Below, in pieces: positions 17,964 to 26,742 of a stretch of DNA of 64,000 nt. Source of the DNA: Phosphoribacter sp037045045 (GTDB lineage Bacteria; Actinomycetota; Actinomycetes; Actinomycetales; Dermatophilaceae); NCBI GenBank assembly GCA_037045045.1, contig JBAOHL010000004.1, positions 310,001-374,000 of the forward strand. Direction: 5' to 3'. The notes under the pieces are model-generated. The model made no database searches and was not told the DNA's origin. It was given only the letters and a program-made list of their open reading frames with translations. The translations under genes were made by a program, and so were the position numbers. Every line of letters begins with the position of its first letter. Position 1 is the first letter of the stretch.

Positions 17964-19544
17964 ATGACGACGACCCGGCATACCGTCACCCAACCCCGCC
18001 TCGGGCCCATGGGTTGGGCTCGCTGGGCGTGGCGCAACCTCACGTCGATGCGCACGGCGCTCTTCCTGCTGCTGTTGCTTTCGATCGCCGCGGTGCCCGG
18101 GTCGATCTTCCCCCAACGCGCCATCGACGCGGGCCGGGTGGCTGACTACCTCGCGGCCAATCCCGGGATCGGGCCGTGGCTGGACCGGTTGTCCTTCTTC
18201 GACGTCTACGCCTCGCCGTGGTTCTCGGCGGTCTACCTGCTGCTCGTCGTCTCGCTCGTCGGCTGCATCGTCCCCCGGACCCGCCAGCACTGGCATGCCC
18301 TGCGCGCGCGGCCCCCTCGGGCCCCGGCCCGGCTCGACCGGCTCGAGGCGCACGCCCAGGCCCGGTATGCCGGCTCGCCCGCCGACGCCCTCGACGCGGC
18401 CCGCCGGGCCCTGCGCCGAGCCCACTATCGGGTCCACGCCCACGACGACACGACGCTGTCCGCGGAGTCGGGCTACCTGCGCGAGACCGGGAACCTCGTC
18501 TTCCACATCGGCCTGTGCGTCGTCATCCTCGGCGTCGCCTTCGGCCACCTGCTCGGCTGGCGTGGCGACGTCATCGTCCCGGAGGGCCAGACCTTCGCCT
18601 CGACGGTGCGCAACTACGACACGTTCAGTGCCGGGGCCCTCGTCGACCCCACTACCCTGCCCGGATTCACGGTTCACGTCGACCGGATGGACGTCCGGTT
18701 CGAGGAGCAGGTCCAGGGGGCGCAGTTCGGCGCTCCCCGAGGCTTCACGGCATACACGACCACCGTCGAGCACCGTGGCGACGATCCGAGGCAACAGACC
18801 ATCAGCGTGAACGAACCGCTCACCCTCGGCGGCGCCGACGTGTACCTGCTCGGCAACGGCTACGCCCCCGTGGTCACGGTGCGGGACGAGGCCGGAGCCG
18901 TGCTCTACCGCGAGGCCACGCCCTTCCTGCCCCAAGACTCGCAGTACCGCTCGGTCGGAGCCGTCAAGGTCTCGGCCCTGCCGGCGGGCCGTCAACTCGG
19001 CCTCAGCGGGTACTTCCTGCCCACCGCCGAACCGACCTACGCCCAGGGTCCGGTGTCGTTGTTCCCCGGCCTGCGCAATCCCGAGCTCGTGCTGTCGGTC
19101 TGGGAAGGCACGCTGTTCCCCGGCGGGCGACCGCAGTCGGTCTACACCCTCACCACCGCGCAGATGTCCGCCGTCACCGGGACGCAGGGGCAGGCCCTCG
19201 TCGTGCGACTGCGCCCCGGGGACACGGTCACGCTGCCCGGCGGGCGGGGCAGCGTGACCTTGGAGTCGGTCGAGCGATTCGCCGGATTGTCCGTACGCAC
19301 CGATCCCGGCAAGGGAGTGACCCTCGCCGCGGCCCTGGTCACCGTGGCCGGACTCGTCGCGACGCTGCTCGTGCGCCGCAGGCGGGTGTTCGTCCGGGTG
19401 GGCCACGACGAGGGCGCCGACGGGTCGTCTACCCTCATCAGTATCGGCGCGATGGCGAAGAACGCCGACCCCGGGCTGGTCTCGGTCGTGCGCGCCCTGG
19501 CCGACCGACTCGGCACACGCACGGACGAACGGACCTCGCGATGA
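17964..19544 (+). CDS. resB: Cytochrome c biogenesis protein ResB (Ccs1)
   Basis: Part of the ResBC haem-export and ligation complex. The 526-residue protein starts with a cytoplasmic tail, then LTSMRTALFLLLLLSIAAVP and two further helices before a large extracytoplasmic domain and a final helix near residue 455. The family mark LFLLLLLSIAAVPGSIFPQ is clear. ATG at 17964 comes 5 bases after the ccdA stop. Its stop overlaps the ccsB start by four bases (ATGA). Confidence 0.94.
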   Translation: MTTTRHTVTQPRLGPMGWARWAWRNLTSMRTALFLLLLLSIAAVPGSIFPQRAIDAGRVADYLAANPGIGPWLDRLSFFDVYASPWFSAVYLLLVVSLVGCIVPRTRQHWHALRARPPRAPARLDRLEAHAQARYAGSPADALDAARRALRRAHYRVHAHDDTTLSAESGYLRETGNLVFHIGLCVVILGVAFGHLLGWRGDVIVPEGQTFASTVRNYDTFSAGALVDPTTLPGFTVHVDRMDVRFEEQVQGAQFGAPRGFTAYTTTVEHRGDDPRQQTISVNEPLTLGGADVYLLGNGYAPVVTVRDEAGAVLYREATPFLPQDSQYRSVGAVKVSALPAGRQLGLSGYFLPTAEPTYAQGPVSLFPGLRNPELVLSVWEGTLFPGGRPQSVYTLTTAQMSAVTGTQGQALVVRLRPGDTVTLPGGRGSVTLESVERFAGLSVRTDPGKGVTLAAALVTVAGLVATLLVRRRRVFVRVGHDEGADGSSTLISIGAMAKNADPGLVSVVRALADRLGTRTDERTSR

Positions 19545-20599
19545 GCGCAACACCTCTGGACCTTCTCGGTATCCCGCTGGCCTCGACCTCGGGCGGGATT
19601 GCGACCGCGGCCCCCTCGGCGACGCTGGCGGACTGGTCCAACCTCGCCCTGTACTCGGCCATGGTCGTCTACACGGTCGCCATGGTGCTCTTCGCGGCAT
19701 ACCTGGCGGCACTCGGGCCGGCGGAGCGCACCTCGAGCGAGGCCTCCCGCGAGCTCGTCGGCGTGGTGGCGGGCAGCGCGGCGTCCTCCTCGCCCGGGAC
19801 CGCCTCGAGCCAGCGCGACAGCGGCGAACCGGTGGGGCCGTCCCTGCGGGCACGCAAGCTCGCCGGCATGGCCCTGTCGACGACCTGGCTCGCCACGGCG
19901 ATCCTCGTCGGCTCGGTCGTGTTCCGTGGGCTGTCGGTCTCGCGGGTGCCGTGGGGCAACATGTTCGAGTTCGCGACCGCCGGGGCGTGCGCTGCAGCGG
20001 TGGCCTACAGCGTCCTGGCCCGACGCAACCGGTGGGAATGGCTCGGCCTGTTCGTCGTCGGCCCGGTGTTGCTGACCCTCGGCGTGGCCCTGCTCGCCTT
20101 CTACACCGAAGCCGCCGAACTCCTGCCCGCGCTCAAGAGCGTGTGGCTGCTCATCCACGTCGTCGTCGCCATCCTCGCCGTGGGAGTGTTCACCCTCGCG
20201 TTCAGCATCGGCATCGTCTACCTCGTCAAGCTGCGCCGCGAGGCCACACCCCCGGCTCGGCGCACTTTCGTCGAGTCGTTGCCCTCGGCGTCGACCCTCG
20301 AGCGCACGGCATACGGGCTGAACATGATCGGCTTCATCCTCTGGACCTTCACCCTCGTCGCCGGCGCGATCTGGGCCCAGAAGGCCTGGGGCTCCTACTG
20401 GACGTGGGACCCCAAAGAGGTCTGGACCTTCGTCGTCTGGGTCGTGTATGCCGCGTACATGCACGCCCGGGCCACGGCCGGGTGGGAACCGCGCAAGGCG
20501 ATGTGGATCGCCCTTGCCGGGTTCGGGACGATCCTCGTGAATTTCCTCGTCGTCAACATCTACTTCGTCGGTCAGCACTCCTACTCAGGGATCGGCTGA
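19541..20599 (+). CDS. ccsB: Cytochrome c biogenesis protein CcsB/CcsA (haem handling)
   Basis: Haem-presenting partner of ResB in system II. The tryptophan-rich haem-binding motif reads WGSYWTWDPKEVW (about residues 285-297). Seven or eight membrane helices are visible, and histidines flank the motif (LLIHVVVA, QHSYSG). At 352 residues it is slightly long owing to a Ser-rich cytoplasmic loop near residues 65-100. Last essential gene of the res operon. The following DUF4229 gene begins two bases after its stop. Confidence 0.95.
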   Translation: MSATPLDLLGIPLASTSGGIATAAPSATLADWSNLALYSAMVVYTVAMVLFAAYLAALGPAERTSSEASRELVGVVAGSAASSSPGTASSQRDSGEPVGPSLRARKLAGMALSTTWLATAILVGSVVFRGLSVSRVPWGNMFEFATAGACAAAVAYSVLARRNRWEWLGLFVVGPVLLTLGVALLAFYTEAAELLPALKSVWLLIHVVVAILAVGVFTLAFSIGIVYLVKLRREATPPARRTFVESLPSASTLERTAYGLNMIGFILWTFTLVAGAIWAQKAWGSYWTWDPKEVWTFVVWVVYAAYMHARATAGWEPRKAMWIALAGFGTILVNFLVVNIYFVGQHSYSGIG

Positions 20600-20600
20600 C

Positions 20601-20891
20601 ATGCCGGTCGCCAGGTTCACCCTGCTGCGCCTCGGTGTCTTCCTCGCCTGCCTCGGGTTGCTCTGGCTGCTCGGACTTCGGTCGGTCGACCAGCAGATCT
20701 GGCTCGTCCTCGGTGCGGGGGCCCTGTCGATGCTCGTGTCGTTCTTCCTGCTCAAGCGTCAACGTGCGGCGGTCTCGGAGCGGATCGCCGATCGGGTGAC
20801 CCGGGTGGCCGAGCACCGCGCCGAGCAGCGGGCCGCCGCCGTTCCCTCCGAGGACGAACTCGCCGAGGACCGCGAGGCCGACGGCCGCTGA
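20601..20891 (+). CDS. DUF4229 small membrane protein
   Basis: A 96-residue protein with two predicted membrane helices (RLGVFLACLGLLWLLGL and IWLVLGAGALSMLVSFFLL) followed by a charged, coiled-coil-like tail rich in Arg, Glu and Ala. It matches the DUF4229 family, commonly downstream of ccsB in actinobacteria. It is probably co-transcribed with the res operon. Function unknown; an assembly or stability role for the maturation complex is a guess. Confidence 0.85.
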   Translation: MPVARFTLLRLGVFLACLGLLWLLGLRSVDQQIWLVLGAGALSMLVSFFLLKRQRAAVSERIADRVTRVAEHRAEQRAAAVPSEDELAEDREADGR

Positions 20892-20933
20892 GCGGAAGGC
20901 CGCTCAGTCGGACTGGGACACGTCGCCGTCCCG

Positions 20934-21461
20934 TCAACCGCCGGACCCCTCGACCCGGTCCGCGGTGTCGCCGTTACCGGTGACGTACGCGACCACGCCG
21001 CGGCAGGCGGCTTCCACGTCGAGCAAGCACTGCTCGAAGTCCGCCCGCGACCCGTAGTAGGGATCCTCGACCTCGTCCTGGCCCGTCGCGGCGGACCGCG
21101 GGTCGAACGAGCGCAGCAACCGAACCTTGCCGAGATCGGCCTCGGTCCTGGCCATCGCCTGCAGCGCGCGCAGGTGGCCGCGGTCGGCGGCGAGCACGAG
21201 GTCGTGGTCGGCGAACCAGTCCTGCCGGAACTGTCGCGCCCGATGGGCAGCGCCGTCGTAACCATGGTCGCGCAGCATCCGGACGGCCCGCGGGTCGGCC
21301 CCGTCCCCGACATGCCATCCCCCCAGCCCACCGGAGGTGACGATCACGTCGCCCCGGCCGGTCTCGGCGAGCAGCTGGCGCAGGATGACCTCGGCCATCG
21401 GCGAGCGGCAGATGTTGCCGGAGCACACGACGGTGATCCGGGCCGGGCGCGCTGCTGTCAC
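20934..21461 (-). CDS. Low-molecular-weight protein tyrosine phosphatase
   Basis: Cytoplasmic phosphatase with the P-loop CSGNICRS at residues 13-20 (Cx5R nucleophile loop) and the general-acid loop VEDPYYGS. The first GTG that keeps the P-loop near the N terminus is at 21461, giving 175 residues; there is no clear ribosome site, so the start is uncertain. Longer upstream extensions read as low-complexity sequence. Convergent with the res operon. Substrates in actinobacteria are poorly known. Confidence 0.88.
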   Translation of the reverse strand: MTAARPARITVVCSGNICRSPMAEVILRQLLAETGRGDVIVTSGGLGGWHVGDGADPRAVRMLRDHGYDGAAHRARQFRQDWFADHDLVLAADRGHLRALQAMARTEADLGKVRLLRSFDPRSAATGQDEVEDPYYGSRADFEQCLLDVEAACRGVVAYVTGNGDTADRVEGSGG

Positions 21462-21643
21462 GGGGCCATTCAACCCGATGCCTGGGGCAAGCCCTCCCCG
21501 CCTCCGTCGGCAGGTCGACCGCTGCACATCAACCGCTGCGGGGCGGCCGCCCGGCGCAGCGCGGCGGCGATGTCCCCAAACCCCTGACAGCCGTTCAGCA
21601 AGCATCTACCGTCGGCCCATCCGTTCAGCACAAGGAGGTCGGC

Positions 21644-21700
21644 GATGGCTCACCCACGTCGTAGCCGACTCCGCCGGTGTGGCCGAGGCCCGCGTGGCTG
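21644..21700 (+). CDS. Possible 18-codon leader ORF
   Basis: ATG at 21644 follows AAGGAGGTCGGCG, the strongest ribosome-binding sequence in this stretch, and opens a basic 18-residue frame (MAHPRRSRLRRCGRGPRG) ending at TGA 21698. The stop overlaps a GTG (21694) in the frame of the next membrane protein. It may be a coupled leader peptide, or a single-base indel may hide the true start of the downstream gene. The 180 bases before it show nothing else I recognise. Confidence 0.4.
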
Positions 21701-22209
21701 ACCGACCGCCGCCGGACGACCCAGCCGTGGAGCCCCCCGTCGGGCGATCCGGGTTGCCGGCCGAGGAGCAACCCGGCGACCCGGCCGTCCTCGCCCTCAC
21801 CCTGGCCGACCTGGTGCTCGCCGCGCGCGCCGTGGCAGCCGCCAGGCGGGTCCGTCGCGTCGTCGCCCGGCTCGTCGCCGTTGGCGCGACGGCTGCCGGG
21901 GTCCTCGTCCTGGCGACCATCGTCGATGCCAGGCTCCCCGCCCTTCACCGGCCTACCCTCGTGGTTGCCGCCCTCGCGGCGCTGCTGCCGGTGGTCGTCG
22001 GAGCCTGGTATGCCCGGCGCCTGCCGGGGGGTTCGGCATATCTCCTCGGCACGGCAGCGACGAGCGCTCTGGCCCTGTTCGGGCTGCGTCTGTTCGTCCG
22101 GGACGGTGGCGTGCCGTGGTTGCCGCTGCTCGCGTACGGCGTTCTCGTGGCCGCCCCGTGCTGGGCGCTGGCCGGCTGGGCCGCCCGGACCTCGTGGCGG
22201 TCAGCCTGA
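21694..22209 (+). CDS. Hypothetical four-helix membrane protein
   Basis: Unrecognised protein of about 171 residues. After an acidic, Pro-rich N terminus there are four hydrophobic segments: LVAVGATAAGVLVLATIV, TLVVAALAALLPVVVGAWYA, YLLGTAATSALALFGLRLF and LLAYGVLVAAPCWALAG. The start is uncertain: GTG at 21694 overlaps the stop of the leader ORF, and GTG at 21679 is in the same frame. Neighbours (a phosphatase and a VOC protein) do not suggest a role. Confidence 0.6.
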   Translation: MADRPPPDDPAVEPPVGRSGLPAEEQPGDPAVLALTLADLVLAARAVAAARRVRRVVARLVAVGATAAGVLVLATIVDARLPALHRPTLVVAALAALLPVVVGAWYARRLPGGSAYLLGTAATSALALFGLRLFVRDGGVPWLPLLAYGVLVAAPCWALAGWAARTSWRSA

Positions 22210-22227
22210 CCCGGCTGGCCGGCACCG

Positions 22228-23022
22228 TCAGACCGGAACCGGGGTGACCATCTGCGCGTCGATAACCCCGAAGATCTCGCCGTGCGGGCCGGCCAGCCCG
22301 GCCATCCGCCCGAACGGGCTGTCCATCGGCGGCAGTCGCACGGATGCTCCGAGCTCGACCGCTCGCTTGACGACAGCGTCGCAGTCCCCTACCGAGAACC
22401 ATGCGAGCCAATACGCGTCGATGCCCTCGGGGATCTCGTCGCCGAGTTGGTGAATCCCCCCGACTCCCTCGCCGTCACCGGCCCGCTTGGCGATCGAGTA
22501 GCCGTACGAACCGTCGCCGATTTCGTCGAAGGACCAGCCGAAGACGTCGGCGTAGAAGGACTGGGCGACGAGGTAGTCCCGGGTGTGGCATTCGTTCCAG
22601 CACGTCGGGCCGTGCTCCTCGTCCCGGTCGGCGCCGTGGCGAGATCGGTCCTGCCAGATGCCGAACCCGGCTCCGGTGGGGTCGGCCGCAAAGGCCATCC
22701 GTCCCCTGTGGGGCACGTCGACCGGCGCCACCAGAAGGCGACCCCCAGCGGCAGTGATCTTGGCGACTGTGGCATCGGCGTCGTCGACGGACAGGTAGGT
22801 CGACCACACCAAAGGGAGTTCCGGTTTGGGCCTGACCCCGATCCCGGCGACGACGTGCCCATCCTGGTCGGCCATAAGGTGCCCCGACGCCTCGCTCGGG
22901 AGGGCGCGCACTTCCCAGCCGAACAGGTCGGCGTAGAACGAGTGGGCCGGGGCGGAGTCCGCCGCATGATGCTCGGCCGAGGAGTGAGTGCCGTCAGGCA
23001 AAGGGTCTTCGCGAAGGGTCAT
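22228..23022 (-). CDS. Two-domain VOC (glyoxalase/bleomycin-resistance fold) protein
   Basis: A 264-residue protein built of two VOC modules, each opening with a similar phrase: SFYADLFGWEV (about residue 31) and SFYADVFGWSF (about 150). Each module closes with a DPTGAGFGIWQ or GPHGEIFGVID strand. Metal ligands are not obvious in both halves, so enzymatic activity cannot be assigned; many actinobacterial members are hydroxylases or binding proteins of unknown ligand. ATG at 23022 was chosen because the upstream frame is low-complexity. Confidence 0.85.
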   Translation of the reverse strand: MTLREDPLPDGTHSSAEHHAADSAPAHSFYADLFGWEVRALPSEASGHLMADQDGHVVAGIGVRPKPELPLVWSTYLSVDDADATVAKITAAGGRLLVAPVDVPHRGRMAFAADPTGAGFGIWQDRSRHGADRDEEHGPTCWNECHTRDYLVAQSFYADVFGWSFDEIGDGSYGYSIAKRAGDGEGVGGIHQLGDEIPEGIDAYWLAWFSVGDCDAVVKRAVELGASVRLPPMDSPFGRMAGLAGPHGEIFGVIDAQMVTPVPV

Positions 23023-23215
23023 GACGGGTGAGGCCTCTCGTTGCCTGGGGACATGGTTTCCTCTGGGAGGACGCCACAGTGACCGGCTCGACATTGAGGG
23101 CCTGGGACGACGCACGTGGTGCACCTGCACAGTGTCAAGCGCGCCGCCCGGTGCCGATATGCCCCGCCGTCCACCTGATGAGACGGGCGCGGTCGTGCTG
23201 CGGAGGTGCCACCGG

Positions 23216-23288
23216 CGATCCCACGGTCGGCGGTCGGCGATCCCACGGTCGGCGGTCGGCGATCCCACGGTCGGCGGTCGGCGATCCC
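23216..23288. repeat. 22-bp tandem repeat, three copies
   Basis: Three perfect copies of a 22-bp unit (opening CGATCCCACGG and closing in GGTCGGCGGTCGG), plus a 7-base start of a fourth, lie between the VOC gene and the end of cydC. The rest of this 285-base gap shows no gene. It may be an expansion of slippage-prone DNA; a role in transcription end is possible but there is no T-run. Confidence 0.85.
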
Positions 23289-23307
23289 GGGCGCCGGCGG
23301 GCGACGC

Positions 23308-25074
23308 TCAGGGCGCGGCGAGATCGGACACGTCGACGACCCGGTCGAAGGAGTCCACCCCGTCCGGCCGATGGCTGACGAGCACGACCGTCCGTCCGGA
23401 GAAACCCGCCCGGATGTCGGCGAGCACGGCCAACGCGGTCGCGTGGTCGAGATGAGCGACCGGTTCGTCGAGCAGCACGACGGGCCGTCCGGACAGGTGC
23501 GCTCGCGCGAGGGCCAGGCGGGCTCGCTCACCCCCGGACACCCCGCGACCTCCCGCGCCGAGCATCGTGTCCAGCCCTTGCGCCAACCCTGCGGACCATG
23601 CGCTCAACCCCGCTGCCGCCAACGCCTCGGCGATGGCCTCGTCGCTGGCCCCTGGCCTGGCCAGGCGCACGTTCTCCCGCAGCGACGTGGCGAACACGTG
23701 GGGGTCATCCTCGACGATGGCCAGGATCGCCCGCACCTGCTCGAGCCCCAGGGCGGTGACGTCCCGGCCGTCCAGCAGGTACTGACCCTGCGCCGGGTCG
23801 AGGGCCCGGGCCAGGACGGCGAGCAGCGTCGACTTGCCGGCGCCGTTGGCACCCACGAGGACGAGGTGTTGCCCCGGCTCGATGGTCAGCGTGCTCGGTG
23901 GGAGGTCGGGGCGCGTCGGGGCTCCGTCGGGAGCGTCGGGCCACCACCGAGCGCTCACCCCGCGCAGCTCGATCCGAGGCACCGTGGCGGTCCCCAGCGT
24001 CGCGCCGCCACCGTCGGGGCCGGCGAGGATCGGAGGAGTCACGTCCGGTTCCGCGACGTCTGGCGGGGCGGATGCGGCCACGGCCGGGGGTTGGTCGAGC
24101 AGGTCGAGCAGGCGGCTGCGGCTCCCTCGGGCCCGGGCCCAGGCGCTCATCGCGTCCGGCAGACCGACGAGCGCGTCGCCGACGGCCAGCGGCGAGAGCA
24201 CCAGGACGGCAGCCACGGTGTCGGTCAGCCCCCACGCGGACGCCCGTGACGCGGCATACGCCGCCGCCACCGTGCCGAGTCCCGTGACGAGGTGCCCGAG
24301 CCCGACCGTGACCGCGCGTGCCGTCGACAGTCGCCGAGTCGCCCGACGCAGCTCGTCCTGGGCCTGCTCGACCCAGCCCACCACCGTCGGTCCGGCGCCG
24401 ATGGCGGCCAACTGCCCGGCATACCCGGTCGCGAGGGTGGTCGCCCCGGCCACGCGCGCCCGCGCCGCGAGCCAGACGCGTTGGGTGTCCGTCTCCAGCC
24501 GCCGCCCCAGCGCCGCGACGGCGGCGTGCGCGACCAGGACGGCCGCCAGGACGAGGGCCCCGAGCGGCACCACCAGGGCGAGCACGAGCACGGCGAGCGC
24601 ACCCGCCACGGCCGCGCCGAGGACCGGGACGACAACCCGGACCTGGGCGTAGACGAGGTCTTCGAGGTCGGCGACCGCGGCGGTGAGCACGTCGGAACGG
24701 GCGCGCCGTCCCAGCCGGGCGGGCGTCACCGGCACGAGTGCCCGGTATGCCGTGACGCGGCGGCGCGCCAAGAGGTCCAGGGCGCCGTCGTGCGAGCGCA
24801 CCCGCTCGAGGTAGCGCAAGACCGGTCGGGCGATGCCGAAGGTGCGCACGGCGACAATGACCGCGAGCAGGGTGAGGATCACCGGCCGGTGGCTCGCGGC
24901 GACGATGAGCCATCCTGCGGTCGCGGTGAGGGCGATGCCGCACGCGGACGCCAGCCCGCCGACGACGGCCGCCGAGCGCACGCCCGGGCCGACCGCGAGG
25001 CTCGCTGCCGTCGAGCCCGGTCCAGCGGGAGCCGGGGCGGTGGGCGACGCGGACGGGGCGGTGCCGGTCGTCAT
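23308..25074 (-). CDS. cydC: ABC exporter subunit CydC (cytochrome bd assembly)
   Basis: Half-transporter of the CydDC thiol/haem exporter needed to assemble cytochrome bd. The N-terminal six-helix domain is followed by the ATPase domain, with Walker A GANGAGKST (about residue 407), signature VSGGERARLALAR, and Walker B VVLLDEPVAHLD. ATG at 25074 overlaps the cydD stop as ATGA. At 588 residues it is of usual length. An open frame extending much further upstream is only the antisense shadow of cydD. An Ala/Pro/Ser-rich tail of 25 residues precedes the first helix. Confidence 0.94.
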   Translation of the reverse strand: MTTGTAPSASPTAPAPAGPGSTAASLAVGPGVRSAAVVGGLASACGIALTATAGWLIVAASHRPVILTLLAVIVAVRTFGIARPVLRYLERVRSHDGALDLLARRRVTAYRALVPVTPARLGRRARSDVLTAAVADLEDLVYAQVRVVVPVLGAAVAGALAVLVLALVVPLGALVLAAVLVAHAAVAALGRRLETDTQRVWLAARARVAGATTLATGYAGQLAAIGAGPTVVGWVEQAQDELRRATRRLSTARAVTVGLGHLVTGLGTVAAAYAASRASAWGLTDTVAAVLVLSPLAVGDALVGLPDAMSAWARARGSRSRLLDLLDQPPAVAASAPPDVAEPDVTPPILAGPDGGGATLGTATVPRIELRGVSARWWPDAPDGAPTRPDLPPSTLTIEPGQHLVLVGANGAGKSTLLAVLARALDPAQGQYLLDGRDVTALGLEQVRAILAIVEDDPHVFATSLRENVRLARPGASDEAIAEALAAAGLSAWSAGLAQGLDTMLGAGGRGVSGGERARLALARAHLSGRPVVLLDEPVAHLDHATALAVLADIRAGFSGRTVVLVSHRPDGVDSFDRVVDVSDLAAP

Positions 25075-26729
25075 GGCGTGCCCACCAGGTGAAGCGTCGT
25101 CACCGTGAGGTCGGCGACGTCGATGCCGCTCGCGGCGGCGGTGCTCGGGTGGGGCTCGAGCAGTTCCGGCCGGTGGGTCACCACGACGACGCTTCGCCGG
25201 CGGGCGAGTCGGCGGATCTCGGCGTGCACGAGGTCCGCCGACATCGGATCGAGGTGCGCGGCCGGTTCGTCGAGCAGCACGAGCGGGGCGTCGGACAGGG
25301 TGGCCCGGGCCAGGGCCAGACGCGCTCGTTGCCCTGCCGAGAGCCCGAAGCCCTCGTCGCCGAGCCGACCCGACAATCCGCCGGCCGCGGTGATGTCCGC
25401 GCGCAGGCCCAGCCGATCGAGGGCCTGCCAGAGGTCGGCGTCGGTGACCTCGCCGCGGATGCCGAGGGTGAGGTTGTCCCTGAGCGACGCGGGCACGAGC
25501 AGCGGGCTCTGGGCGACCAGATGGGCGACGGGTGCCTGGACGGTGCCGCTGCTGGGCCGCCGGATCCCGGCTAGCAGCTCCAGCAGCGTTGACTTGCCGG
25601 CCCCCGAGGGCCCGGTGACGACGAGCAGCCCAGGGTGGGGAACCTCCAGCGTCAGCGCGCGAACCACGGGCCGTTCCGACCCCGGGTAGACGTAGCCGAG
25701 GCCGCGCAGTTCGATGGGCCGCACCGAAGGCTTCCCGTGGGCTCCGGCCGACGGCGTGCTCGCCTCGGCGGCTCGATCCGAGCGCCCGAGAGTATCGAGG
25801 GCCTGGGCGAGGGCGGCGGCCCCGTCGGCGGCGTTGTGGTATTCGGTGCCGACGCGTCGAATCGGCCAGTACGCCTCCGGCGCGAGCAAAATGGCGGCGA
25901 GCCCGGGGGCGAGGCCGAGCTGGCCACCGGCCAGGCGCAGCCCGACGGTGACCGCCACGATCGCCACGGAGATCGTCGCGAGCAGTTCCAGGGCGGCAGA
26001 GGAGAGGAAGGCCAAGCGCAGGGTGCGCATCGTCGCGGCCCGGTGCCGCTCGCTGACCTCGCCGATGCTGCGGGCCTGACGCCACGCCCGACCGTAGGCG
26101 ACCAGAGTGGGCAAACCCCGCACGACGTCCAGGTAATGACCCGACAGCGCCTGCAGGGCGTGCCAGCGCCGCGCGGTGCTGTCCTCGGTGGCCCGACCGA
26201 TGAGGGCGGCGAAGAGGGGCAGCAGCGGGACCGTGAGGAGCACGATCAGGGCGCTGACCCAGTCGACGGCCGCGACGGTCCCCACGACGAGCACCGGCAG
26301 GACCGCGGCGGCGACGAGCGCCGGCAGGAAGCGCGCGACATAGGGCTCGATGCTGCCGGCCCCCTCGACGGCCCAGGTCCGCGCTACGTCGGGGTCGGGC
26401 CGATCCTCCGCAGGCAACGACAACCACCGTCGCAGCAGACGCACCCGCACGGCCGAAACGACCCGCAGGCCGGCATCGGCCGCCCGTCGCTCCCCCCACG
26501 CGGCGAGCGCGGCCCGCAGCGCGAACACCCCGCCCGCGAGCGCCAGCGCCCCGCCCAACTCGGGAGCACCCGGCATACCGGCGTGGACGAGGGCGTCGAC
26601 GAGCCGCGCGACCGTCAGCGCCTGTCCGACAGCGACGACGCCCTGGGCCACCCCGAGCGCCCCGAGACCCGCGACGATCGGGCGGACCTCGGGAACGGTC
26701 TGCAGGACCCTCGGGTCGAACGGTCGCAC
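25071..26729 (-). CDS. cydD: ABC exporter subunit CydD (cytochrome bd assembly)
   Basis: Partner of CydC, 552 residues, with a six-helix transmembrane domain and an ATPase domain: Walker A GPSGAGKST (about residue 374), signature LSAGQRARLALAR, Walker B LVLLDEPAAHLD. It follows cydB by 13 bases and overlaps cydC by four, so the four cyd genes form one operon in the order A-B-D-C. In many actinobacteria CydD and CydC are fused; here they are separate coupled genes. Confidence 0.94.
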   Translation of the reverse strand: MRPFDPRVLQTVPEVRPIVAGLGALGVAQGVVAVGQALTVARLVDALVHAGMPGAPELGGALALAGGVFALRAALAAWGERRAADAGLRVVSAVRVRLLRRWLSLPAEDRPDPDVARTWAVEGAGSIEPYVARFLPALVAAAVLPVLVVGTVAAVDWVSALIVLLTVPLLPLFAALIGRATEDSTARRWHALQALSGHYLDVVRGLPTLVAYGRAWRQARSIGEVSERHRAATMRTLRLAFLSSAALELLATISVAIVAVTVGLRLAGGQLGLAPGLAAILLAPEAYWPIRRVGTEYHNAADGAAALAQALDTLGRSDRAAEASTPSAGAHGKPSVRPIELRGLGYVYPGSERPVVRALTLEVPHPGLLVVTGPSGAGKSTLLELLAGIRRPSSGTVQAPVAHLVAQSPLLVPASLRDNLTLGIRGEVTDADLWQALDRLGLRADITAAGGLSGRLGDEGFGLSAGQRARLALARATLSDAPLVLLDEPAAHLDPMSADLVHAEIRRLARRRSVVVVTHRPELLEPHPSTAAASGIDVADLTVTTLHLVGTP

Positions 26730-26742
26730 TCGCGGTGTCAGG

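Noticed and set aside
23308..26499. Continuous minus-strand frame of about 1,060 codons covering cydC and part of cydD
   Set aside because: Only the last 588 codons encode CydC; the upstream part is the out-of-frame shadow of CydD. I do not claim a CydDC fusion.
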